Shown here: piece by piece, positions 1-5,961 of the stretch
How the letters are laid out: each line of letters begins with the position of its first letter
How positions within the stretch are numbered: the stretch's first letter is position 1
Source: a bacterium
GTDB lineage: Bacteria; RBG-13-66-14
Length of the DNA: 6,676 nt
Reading direction: 5' to 3'
NCBI GenBank assembly: GCA_026398675.1
Contig: JAPLSK010000140.1
Span: 1 to 6,676 of the forward strand
Notes under the pieces: model-generated
What the model was told of the DNA's origin: nothing
Databases searched by the model: none
What the model saw: only the letters and a program-made list of their open reading frames with translations
Translations under genes and position numbers: made by a program

Positions 1-38
1 CCGTATCCGAGGCGGTTCAGCCCGTGAAAGCGGAATGA
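1..38 (+). CDS. C-terminal tail of an unidentified upstream gene (partial)
   Basis: In the frame starting at base 3 the window opens inside an open frame ending ...EAVQPVKAE and a TGA at 36-38. That TGA overlaps the ATG of the next gene as ATGA, the same junction seen twice more in this window, so I infer that this is the true end of an upstream gene translationally coupled to the PyrK-PyrD fusion. Only about 11 residues are visible, which is too few to name a product. Another frame also closes nearby (TGA at 25-27), so the assignment rests on the overlap pattern alone. Confidence 0.4.
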   Translation, partial: VSEAVQPVKAE

Positions 39-1837
39 AAAAAAAGGAGGCGCGTCCCGCCGGACCGCGCACCCCGCGGGGTAGGTCGCACCTCGTCCGA
101 GCCGAGGTCGTCTCCCGACGGGCGCTCTCGACGGGGGTGACGGAGCTGGTGCTCCGGACCGACCCGCCAGTGGACGCGGCGCCCGGCCAGTTCGTCGAGG
201 TGGACTGCCGGGGGGCCGGGGTTCTCCTGCGGCGCCCCTTCTCCGTTGCCGGAATGGGGACCGACGGGTCGCTCTCGCTGGTGGTGCGCGCGGTCGGGCC
301 GGGAACGTCCTGGCTGGCGGAGCGAAGGCCCGGCGACTCCCTGGATCTCCTCGCGCCGTGCGGCAAGGCCCGCCGGCTCGACGCCCGGGACCGACGCCTG
401 CTCCTCGTCGGGGGGGGCATCGGCACCCCGCCGCTCTACCGTTTCGCCGAGGCCTATCGCGCCGAAGCGGAGGCCGTCGAGCTTTTCGCGGGAGCCGCTC
501 GGGGGGAGGAGGTCCGCGGCTATCTCTGTGCCGCTCCCGTCGGCATCGTCGCCTCGGCCGCCAGCGAGGACGGCGGCGAGGGTCTCTGCGGCCTGGTGAC
601 CGCAGTCCTCGAAGCGCGGCTCAAAGAGGTCCTTTTCGACAAAAAAACGCCGATGGTAGTCGCCTGCGGCCCGGAGACGATGCTGGAGTGCGTCGCCGGG
701 CTCTGCGGCGCCCACGGCGTCGAGTGTTGGGTGCTCCTCGAGGCGCTGATGGCCTGCGGGACCGGGCTCTGCCGGGGCTGCGCCGTCCCCGCGGCGGAAG
801 GCGGCTACCTCCTGGTATGCCAGGACGGCCCGCTCTTCGACGCCCGCGAGCTGGCCTGGCCGCTCCCGTCCACGCCCCGGCCGCTCCGGCTGGAAGTCGA
901 GTCCACGCCCCCGGCGCCCGAATCTTCCCTGAAGACGCGGCTCGGCCCTCTGACGCTCGACACGCCGATTCTCGTCGCCTCGGGCACCGCCGGTTACGGC
1001 ACCGAGCTCGACCGCCTGGGCGGCCTGGAGGGCGTCGGCGCCTTGGTCACCAAGACGGTGACCCGGGAGCCCCGGGCGGGCAACCCCCCGCCGCGCATCG
1101 CCGAGACCCCGGCCGGGATGCTCAACTCCATCGGCCTGGCCAACGTCGGCCTGGAGCGCTTCCTGGCGGAAATACTGCCGGAGACCCTCGGGCTGGGCCT
1201 CCCGGTGATGGTCAACATCGGCGGGTCCACCGAGGATGAGTACGTGGAGGTGGCCGGTCGTCTGGCCGCCGTCAAAGGAATCTTCGCCCTGGAGCTCAAC
1301 GTGAGCTGCCCCAACGTGAGCCGGGGCGGGCTCCAGTTCGGCACCGAGCCGACCATCCTCCGTAATTTGACGAAGAGGGTGAAGGAGGCCGCCGGCGGGC
1401 TGCCGCTCTTCGTGAAGCTGACCCCCAACGTGACCGACGTGACCCTCCCCGCCGGGGCCGCCCTGGAGGGGGGCGCCGACGGGTTGACGCTCATCAACAC
1501 CGTTCTGGGAATGGTCGTGGACGTGGGCCGGTCCAAGCCTGTTATCGCCCGCGGCGTGGGCGGGCTCTCCGGTCCGGCCATCCGCCCCGTCGCCGTGCGG
1601 ATGATCGCCCAGGTGCGCGCCGCCTTCCCCGACGCACCCATCATCGGCACCGGCGGTATCGAGAACTGGCACGACGCCGCCGAGCATATAATCGCCGGGG
1701 CGAACGCCGTCAGCCTCGGCACCGTCAACTTTTACCAGCCCCACGCCGCCCGCACAATCGCCCTGGGCCTGCGCCGACTCCTCGCCCGGCGCGGGATGGC
1801 CCACCTCGGCGAGCTGACCGGCTCCTTAAAAATATGA
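35..1837 (+). CDS. PyrK-PyrD fusion: dihydroorotate dehydrogenase B with its electron-transfer subunit in one chain
   Basis: The protein (600 aa) should oxidise dihydroorotate to orotate in de novo pyrimidine synthesis and pass electrons FMN to [2Fe-2S] to FAD to NAD+ in the cytoplasm. Residues about 20-275 are PyrK: FAD motif RPFS (67-70), GPGT (88-91), nucleotide-binding GGGIGTPPLY (126-135), CGPETML (211-217), and four cluster cysteines C241, C246, C249 and C262 in the family pattern CGTGLCRGC...VCQDGP. A Pro-rich linker of about 20 residues (276-298) follows. Residues about 299-600 are class 1B PyrD: K340 in TKT, catalytic C425 in NVSCPNV, K461 in VKLTPN and the phosphate-binding GTGG (538-541). 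The two parts have near-normal lengths (about 255 and 300 aa) with no stop or frame change between them. PyrK and PyrDB are usually separate, adjacent genes forming a heterotetramer, so a single chain is unusual. The ATG at 35 is the only reasonable start: the next in-frame start (GTG, codon 35) lies inside the conserved FAD domain. The Shine-Dalgarno is weak, fitting coupling to the upstream gene through ATGA. Confidence 0.93.
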   Translation: MKKKEARPAGPRTPRGRSHLVRAEVVSRRALSTGVTELVLRTDPPVDAAPGQFVEVDCRGAGVLLRRPFSVAGMGTDGSLSLVVRAVGPGTSWLAERRPGDSLDLLAPCGKARRLDARDRRLLLVGGGIGTPPLYRFAEAYRAEAEAVELFAGAARGEEVRGYLCAAPVGIVASAASEDGGEGLCGLVTAVLEARLKEVLFDKKTPMVVACGPETMLECVAGLCGAHGVECWVLLEALMACGTGLCRGCAVPAAEGGYLLVCQDGPLFDARELAWPLPSTPRPLRLEVESTPPAPESSLKTRLGPLTLDTPILVASGTAGYGTELDRLGGLEGVGALVTKTVTREPRAGNPPPRIAETPAGMLNSIGLANVGLERFLAEILPETLGLGLPVMVNIGGSTEDEYVEVAGRLAAVKGIFALELNVSCPNVSRGGLQFGTEPTILRNLTKRVKEAAGGLPLFVKLTPNVTDVTLPAGAALEGGADGLTLINTVLGMVVDVGRSKPVIARGVGGLSGPAIRPVAVRMIAQVRAAFPDAPIIGTGGIENWHDAAEHIIAGANAVSLGTVNFYQPHAARTIALGLRRLLARRGMAHLGELTGSLKI

Positions 1838-2337
1838 GATGCCCCTACTGCGGTGAAGACTCCGACAAGGTAACCGACACCCGTCCCTCCAAGGGCGGCG
1901 AGCTGGTGCGCCGCCGGCGGGAATGCCTGCACTGCGCCCGCCGCTAGACAACTTACGAGAAGGTCGAGGAGCCGGAGCTTAAGGTGGCCAAGCGCGACGG
2001 ACGGCGGGAGCGCTTCGACCGGGCGAAGATAATGACCGGCCTGGAGAAGGCCTGCGAAAAGCGACCCATCAGCCACGACCAGCTAGAAACGGTGGTGGCC
2101 CGGGTCGAGACCGAGCTCCGCAACCGCCTGGGCGACGAGGTGGAGTCCAGCGAGATAGGCGAGCTATTGATGCAAGAGCTGGCCGATCTGGACGACGTGG
2201 CCTACGTTCGCTTCGCCAGCGTTTACCAACAGTTCGCCCACACCGACCAGTTCACCGACGTGCTCCGGCGCCTGCGTGAAGACCGGCGCCGGAGGCGGAC
2301 CAAGAAGAAAACCGAGGAGGGGCAGACCCTCTTCTGA
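1834..2337 (+). pseudogene. nrdR: Transcriptional repressor NrdR, interrupted by an in-frame TAG at codon 38
   Basis: NrdR is a zinc-ribbon/ATP-cone repressor that senses ATP/dATP and shuts down ribonucleotide reductase operons. Read through the TAG, the frame encodes 167 codons: zinc ribbon with C3, C6, C31 and C34 and the basic RRRREC stretch (26-31), then an ATP-cone from about residue 49 (KRDGRRERFDRAKI, EKRPIS, DVAYVRFASVY) and a Lys/Arg-rich tail (about 149-160). Family members are about 150 aa, so the length fits. The TAG (1945-1947) falls on the Phe of the family motif RFTT(Y/F)E, here CARR-stop-TTYE. Frame and spacing on both sides match known NrdR residue for residue, so this is a substitution, not an indel. 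TAC to TAG would need one change; TTC to TAG two. The start ATG overlaps the pyrKD stop (ATGA) and lacks a clear ribosome site, implying coupled translation. It could be a fresh pseudogene, a sequence error or a recoded codon. Family identity is certain; functional state is not. Confidence 0.9.
1984..2337 (+). CDS. Possible residual ORF: ATP-cone part of NrdR without the zinc ribbon
   Basis: If the TAG at 1945-1947 really stops translation, the longest remaining open frame starts at GTG 1984 and gives 117 aa covering essentially the whole ATP-cone (KRDGRRERFD to VYQQF) plus the basic tail. A GGAG at 1974-1977 lies 6 bases before the GTG, an acceptable ribosome-binding site. The product would bind nucleotide but lack the DNA-binding zinc ribbon, so it should not act as a repressor. 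An automatic gene caller would probably report this as a short ATP-cone protein. I regard it as the remainder of nrdR rather than an independent gene. Confidence 0.35.
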   Translation: MAKRDGRRERFDRAKIMTGLEKACEKRPISHDQLETVVARVETELRNRLGDEVESSEIGELLMQELADLDDVAYVRFASVYQQFAHTDQFTDVLRRLREDRRRRRTKKKTEEGQTLF

Positions 2338-2345
2338 CGAGAGGT

Positions 2346-2367
2346 GGGCGCTCCGGGCGCCCCTTTT
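2346..2367 (+). terminator. Candidate intrinsic terminator after nrdR
   Basis: Nine bases after the nrdR stop, GGGCGC (2346-2351) pairs perfectly with GCGCCC (2357-2362) around a 5-base loop TCCGG, followed by C and TTTT (2364-2367). A six-pair all-GC stem with a short T run fits a modest Rho-independent terminator separating the pyrKD-nrdR unit from the flippase gene. The T run is short and the stem could be a chance product of high GC, so partial read-through is likely. Confidence 0.45.
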
Positions 2368-2387
2368 CGGTGTGATGGGATTCGCGC

Positions 2388-3809
2388 ATGGCCGAGGGAA
2401 GGCTCATCCGCCGCGTAGGCGTGAACACCGGGTTCGTCCTGGGGTCGGAGGTCGTGCGCAAGCTGTTGGCCTTCGCGCTGCAGCTCGTCGCTGTGCGCGT
2501 CTTCGGCGACGCCGGGTACGGGCGTTACACCTTCGCCATCGGCTTCGTCACCCTGTGGGCCCTGGGCAACGACCTCGGGCTGGCCGAGCTGACCGTGCGA
2601 GACGTGGCGCGGGACCGGGCGCGCGCGGGGGCCTACCTGGCCGATGTGCTCTCGATGAAGCTCCTGGCGGGCGTGGTGGTCCTCGGGATTCTGGCCCTGG
2701 TCGGGGGGGCGACGCAGCCCGCCGAGCTCTCGATGATTCTCTGGGCGGGGCTCTCCGCGGTCATCTTCGCCGGAAGCCGGGAGAGCGCCCTGGGGGTCTT
2801 CAAGGGCGCCCAGGACTTCCGCTCCCTTTTTGTCGTGAACCTGTCGGGCGACGTGCTGACCCTCGGACTGGGCTACGCCGCGGTGCTCACGGGCTACGGC
2901 CCCCTGGGGCTCATCGTCGCCACCGCCGCCGCCACGGCGCTCTCCTCCGTGATGAGCCTGGTGTGGGTCCGAAGGCGCTTCGGCGTCGTCCGGCCCGATC
3001 CGAGGCGCTGGTGGGGCCTCTTGAAGGCCGGCTTCCCCTTCGCCCTCGCCTCCGTCTTCATCATCGTGTACAAGCTGGTGGACATCACCATGCTCAAGTA
3101 CATGCTCGGGTCGGACGAGGTGGTGGGGTGGTACGGGGCGTCGGTGAAGCTCGTAAACATCATGCTCTTCGCGCCCATGGCGCTTTCCGCGGCGCTCTTC
3201 CCCGCCCTGTCGGAGATGAAGCACGACGACGAGCGGCTGTCGCGCACGGCCTCGGTCACCATCCGGCTGCTGGTGGCCCTGGCGCTCCCCGCCTCCATAT
3301 TCATATTCTTCCACGCCGAGGGGATTTCCGCCATCGCCCTCGGGCCGGGCTACGGCCCCGCGGCGGACTCCCTGAGAATCCTGGGCCTCTCGCTCCCCCT
3401 GGTCTTCGCCAGCTACCCCCTAGCGGTCCTGCTGAAGTCCACGGGCCGGGAGAAGCTCTTCGCCGCGGGGGCCCTCATCTGCGGCCTGGTGAACATAGTG
3501 GCCAACCTGTACGCCATCCCCCGCTGGGAGCACGTCGGCGCGGCCTGGACCACCGTTATCTCCGAGACGCTGGTCCTCGTGCTCTTCGTCATCTTCGCCC
3601 GGCGCTACGTGGACCTCTCCCAACTGGGCCGGCCCCTCCTGGGCACCCTGGCCGCCGGGGCGGTGTACGGGGTGGCCTGCGCCTTCTTGTCTCTCTGGTG
3701 GTCCCTGGCCGTTCTGCCGATTTACATCCTGCTCCTCTTCGTCACCGGGGCGGTGAAGGGGGAGGATATTCGGCGGCTCCGGGAGGTCCTGCGGCGCGAG
3801 CGGGTCTGA
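2388..3809 (+). CDS. Wzx-like polysaccharide/lipid-linked oligosaccharide flippase (MOP/MVF superfamily)
   Basis: This 473-aa inner-membrane protein belongs to the polysaccharide-biosynthesis (RfbX/Wzx) branch of the MOP exporter superfamily, which moves lipid-linked glycans from the cytoplasmic to the outer face of the membrane. Hydrophobic segments are visible at about 12-36, 45-65, 91-107, 113-130, 148-168, 172-194, 215-238, 253-275, 290-309, 331-348, 355-375, 385-405, 418-437 and 439-455, i.e. about 14 helices, the usual number for Wzx. Family-like cues are GDAGYGRYTFAIGF (40-53) near the first helices, a charged cytoplasmic loop at 195-209, and VGWYGASVKLVN (246-257) at the start of the second half. 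The basic tail (IRRLREVLRRERV) fits a cytoplasmic C-terminus. ATG 2388 is the first start after an in-frame TGA at 2373-2375; no strong Shine-Dalgarno precedes it. The epimerase downstream supports a role in surface glycan assembly. The substrate cannot be read from sequence, and a teichuronic-acid or O-antigen-type transporter is equally possible. Confidence 0.85.
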   Translation: MAEGRLIRRVGVNTGFVLGSEVVRKLLAFALQLVAVRVFGDAGYGRYTFAIGFVTLWALGNDLGLAELTVRDVARDRARAGAYLADVLSMKLLAGVVVLGILALVGGATQPAELSMILWAGLSAVIFAGSRESALGVFKGAQDFRSLFVVNLSGDVLTLGLGYAAVLTGYGPLGLIVATAAATALSSVMSLVWVRRRFGVVRPDPRRWWGLLKAGFPFALASVFIIVYKLVDITMLKYMLGSDEVVGWYGASVKLVNIMLFAPMALSAALFPALSEMKHDDERLSRTASVTIRLLVALALPASIFIFFHAEGISAIALGPGYGPAADSLRILGLSLPLVFASYPLAVLLKSTGREKLFAAGALICGLVNIVANLYAIPRWEHVGAAWTTVISETLVLVLFVIFARRYVDLSQLGRPLLGTLAAGAVYGVACAFLSLWWSLAVLPIYILLLFVTGAVKGEDIRRLREVLRRERV

Positions 3810-3841
3810 ATCGGGGGCGTTCGCCAAGGCGACGGCGGGGA

Positions 3842-3850
3842 TGGTAAAAT
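3842..3850 (+). promoter_or_regulatory. Candidate extended -10 element in the epimerase leader
   Basis: TGGTAAAAT matches an extended -10 (TGn followed by TAAAAT, five of six to TATAAT) and is one of few AT-rich spots in this GC-rich sequence. It lies 57 bases before the epimerase ATG in a 97-base gap, the longest intergenic stretch between genes here. No convincing -35 box was found at normal spacing. This is pattern matching to a sigma-70 consensus only. Confidence 0.25.
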
Positions 3851-3887
3851 CGGACCGGCATCCGTCGCGGACCGCCGGGAAAAGAAA

Positions 3888-3901
3888 CCCCTCGGGAGGG
3901 G
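3888..3901 (+). promoter_or_regulatory. Hairpin overlapping the epimerase ribosome-binding site
   Basis: CCCCT (3888-3892) pairs with AGGGG (3897-3901) around a CGGG loop. The Shine-Dalgarno GGAGG (3895-3899) lies in the loop and 3' arm, 7 bases before ATG 3907. The strong ribosome site decides this start, and the hairpin could partly hide it. Whether it forms or regulates anything is unknown; GC-rich leaders often fold like this by chance. Confidence 0.3.
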
Positions 3902-3906
3902 GTGGA

Positions 3907-4968
3907 ATGCTCGTAGCCACCATCGTCGGTGCCCGGCCCCAGTTCATCAAGGCCGCCGTGGTCAGCCGCGCCCTCGCCGCCCGCGGGGTCGAGGAGCTCC
4001 TGATACACACCGGCCAGCACTACGACATCCGCCTCTCCGACGTCTTCTTCTCCGAGCTGGGGCTGCCGGAACCGTACTACAACCTGGGCATCGGCAGCGC
4101 CACGCACGGGCGCCAGACGGGCCAGATGCTGGTGGCGATCGAGGACGTGCTGTTGCGGCACTCGCCGGACATGGCGCTGGTCTATGGCGACACGAACTCG
4201 ACGCTGGCCGGGGCGCTGGCCGCGGCCAAGCTCCGCATCCCCCTGGCCCACGTGGAGGCCGGGATGCGCTCCGGCGACCGCTCCATGCCCGAGGAAATAA
4301 ATAGAATCCTGACCGACCACGCCGCCGACCTGCTTTTGACCGCCACCCCGACCGCGGTGGAGAACTTGGCCGCCGAGGGGCTGACCGAGGGCGTGGTTCC
4401 CACCGGCGACGTGATGTACGATCTGTGGCTGGCCAAGCGACCGATCTTTGAGGGGATGAAGCCCAAGCTGCTGGAGAATTTCGGTCTGCGCGAGGGCGGC
4501 TTCGTCCTGGCAACTATCCACCGCCCGCGGAACGCCGACGACCCGGCGAGGCTCACCGCGATTCTGGACGCACTCTTGGGGCACGACGAGCCCGTGTTCC
4601 TGCCGCTCCACCCCCGGACGCGCAAGAACCTGGAGGCGGCGGGGCTCTTGGAGAAGTACGCCGAGATGCTCCGCGAGCCGGTGGGCTACCTGGAGATGCA
4701 GGCGCTCCTTGGCGGGGCGCGCCTGGCGGTCACCGACTCCGGCGGGTTGCAGAAAGAGGCGTATTTCCACGGCAGGCCGTGCCTGACCCTCATGCCGGGG
4801 AGCGAGTGGGTGGAGACGGTGCGGGCCGGGTGGAACAAGTTAATCGAGCCGGAGGGGCTCCCCGCGGCGCTCAAAAATTTCTCGCCGACGGGGGAGCGGC
4901 CGCGGGTCTTCGGGGAGGGTGATGCGGCGGAGCGCGTGGCCGGGGCGCTGGTCGGCTACCGACGATAG
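3907..4968 (+). CDS. wecB: Non-hydrolysing UDP-N-acetylglucosamine 2-epimerase (WecB/WbpI family)
   Basis: This 353-aa cytoplasmic enzyme of the GT-B fold should interconvert UDP-GlcNAc and UDP-ManNAc, or a related UDP-2-acetamido sugar, for surface glycan synthesis. Family motifs are in order: GARPQFIK (8-15, with R10 and K15 binding UDP), GDTNSTLAG (94-102, catalytic-type D95), HVEAGMRS (115-122, E117), MPEEINR (127-133, E130), TGDVMYD (166-172), TIHR (203-206, H205), and DSGGLQKEAYFHG (277-289) with WVETVRAGWN (301-310) forming the UDP site. GDTNSTLAGALAA and the MPEEINR region resemble WbpI-like members more than E. coli WecB, so the substrate may be a modified acetamido sugar. An oddity is that the usual HR-x-EN motif reads HRPRN (205-209), with Arg replacing Glu. 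An ATG at 3841 would add 22 residues, but the family starts just before VGARPQFIK, and ATG 3907 has GGAGG 7 bases upstream. The gene ends in TAG. Length is slightly below the usual 360-380 aa, with no sign of truncation. Confidence 0.9.
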   Translation: MLVATIVGARPQFIKAAVVSRALAARGVEELLIHTGQHYDIRLSDVFFSELGLPEPYYNLGIGSATHGRQTGQMLVAIEDVLLRHSPDMALVYGDTNSTLAGALAAAKLRIPLAHVEAGMRSGDRSMPEEINRILTDHAADLLLTATPTAVENLAAEGLTEGVVPTGDVMYDLWLAKRPIFEGMKPKLLENFGLREGGFVLATIHRPRNADDPARLTAILDALLGHDEPVFLPLHPRTRKNLEAAGLLEKYAEMLREPVGYLEMQALLGGARLAVTDSGGLQKEAYFHGRPCLTLMPGSEWVETVRAGWNKLIEPEGLPAALKNFSPTGERPRVFGEGDAAERVAGALVGYRR

Positions 4969-5010
4969 GTATTATCACTCCTACACCGCACCCTACAGGG
5001 GAAGGTCAAT

Positions 5011-5961
5011 GTGAGCAAGGTCCACGAGCTGGCCATCATCGGCGGCGGCCCCGCCGGATACACCTCGGCCATCTACGCCATCCGCGGCGGGGTGGACTTC
5101 GTCTTCTTCGCCGACGGCGTCGCCGGGGGGCAGATAGCCACCACGGCTACTTTGGAAAATTACCCCGGCGTGCCGGGGCCCATCAACGGGATGGAATTCT
5201 CGAAGCGGCTGACCGAACAGGCCGCCGGGCTGGGCATCGAGGTGGAACAGGCCCATATCGAGAAGCTGGAGGACCGGGGCCAGTTTTTCCTTCTGACCGA
5301 CGACTACGACGAGACGCACCGGGCACGGGTGGTAATCCTGGCCACGGGGGCGCACTACCGGCCGTTCCCGCTGGAGGGGACGGCGAAATTCTCCGGCCGC
5401 GGCCTCTCCTACTGCGCCACCTGCGACGGCAACTTTTTCCGCGACCAGGAGGTCGCCGTGGTCGGCGGCGGGGACACCGCCCTCGAGGAGGCGCTCTACC
5501 TCACCCGCATGTGCCGCACGGTACACCTGATCCACCGCCGGACGGAATTCCGCGGCGTTCCGGTGCTCCAGCGGCGGGTGCAAGTCGCGAAGAACATCAC
5601 GCTCCACCTCCCCTACGTCCCCGAAAAAATCCTCGGCGCCGACGGCGTGGAGGGGCTGGAAATCAAGAACGTGGAGACCGGCAAGACGGAAACCCTCGCG
5701 GTGACCGGCGTCTTCAGCGCCCTGGGGATGGTCCCCAACTCGGAGCTGGTCAAGGGGCTGTGCAAGCTGGACCCGGGGGGCTACGTCGTCGTGAACGAGC
5801 GGATGTTCACCTCGCACCCGCGCATCCTTGCCGCGGGCGACGTTACGACGACCCCCCTCAGGCAGGTAGCGGTAGCCGTGGGGCACGGGGCCATCGCGGC
5901 GGAATCCTCCCGCTGCTGGCTGGACGAGAACTGCGCGCTGCCCTCGGAGGCCGGGGAATGA
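5011..5961 (+). CDS. trxB: Thioredoxin reductase, NADPH-dependent type
   Basis: This 316-aa cytoplasmic flavoenzyme transfers electrons from NADPH through FAD and a redox disulfide to thioredoxin, which in turn serves ribonucleotide reductase, peroxidases and disulfide repair. Visible motifs are the N-terminal FAD Rossmann GGGPAG (11-16), GGQ (39-41), ENYPG (49-53), the active-site CATCDG with C135 and C138, the second nucleotide-binding GGGDTALEEA (152-161), HRR...R (175-177 and R181), which is the 2'-phosphate-binding signature favouring NADPH, and the C-terminal AAGDV (274-278) with LRQVAVAVGHGA closing the FAD site. Length and domain order are typical of the low-molecular-weight TrxB family. 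The start is GTG 5011, preceded by AGGGGAAGG (4997-5005); an ATG two bases upstream (5009) runs straight into TGA and is excluded. The gene lies 42 bases after the epimerase and shares an ATGA with the next gene. No thioredoxin gene is in view, so the partner must be encoded elsewhere. A ferredoxin-dependent or NADH-using relative is less likely given the HRR motif. Confidence 0.94.
   Translation: MSKVHELAIIGGGPAGYTSAIYAIRGGVDFVFFADGVAGGQIATTATLENYPGVPGPINGMEFSKRLTEQAAGLGIEVEQAHIEKLEDRGQFFLLTDDYDETHRARVVILATGAHYRPFPLEGTAKFSGRGLSYCATCDGNFFRDQEVAVVGGGDTALEEALYLTRMCRTVHLIHRRTEFRGVPVLQRRVQVAKNITLHLPYVPEKILGADGVEGLEIKNVETGKTETLAVTGVFSALGMVPNSELVKGLCKLDPGGYVVVNERMFTSHPRILAAGDVTTTPLRQVAVAVGHGAIAAESSRCWLDENCALPSEAGE

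Noticed and set aside
17..1804. Antisense open frame of 595 codons opposite pyrKD
   Set aside because: It mirrors a clearly conserved gene, its translation is low-complexity (Gly, Arg, Ala, Asp, His rich) with no recognisable domain, and long antisense frames are expected in GC-rich coding DNA.
1945..1947. Pyrrolysine insertion at the nrdR TAG
   Set aside because: Known pyrrolysine sites are mainly in methylamine methyltransferases, the position is a structural aromatic in NrdR, and no pyl genes are in the window. TAG also ends the epimerase normally.
2223..3314. Antisense open frame of 363 codons opposite the flippase
   Set aside because: The translation is full of Glu, Gly, His and Arg repeats typical of a shadow of a hydrophobic gene; no start site or domain supports it.
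2276..3847. Plus-strand open frame of 523 codons overlapping the flippase
   Set aside because: It runs in another frame across the flippase gene, its translation is Arg/Gly/Pro-rich with no domain, and the overlapping frame encodes a coherent membrane protein.
3841..3906. Longer epimerase start at ATG 3841
   Set aside because: It would add 22 residues with no family match, overlaps the promoter-like TGGTAAAAT, and the downstream ATG 3907 has a strong GGAGG at 7 bases and gives the normal family N-terminus.
4951..4975. Hairpin GTCGG-CTA-CCGAC followed by TATTAT at the end of the epimerase gene
   Set aside because: The stem is only five pairs with a 3-base loop and no T run, so it is not a convincing terminator; TATTAT has no -35 partner at usual spacing, so it is not a convincing promoter.
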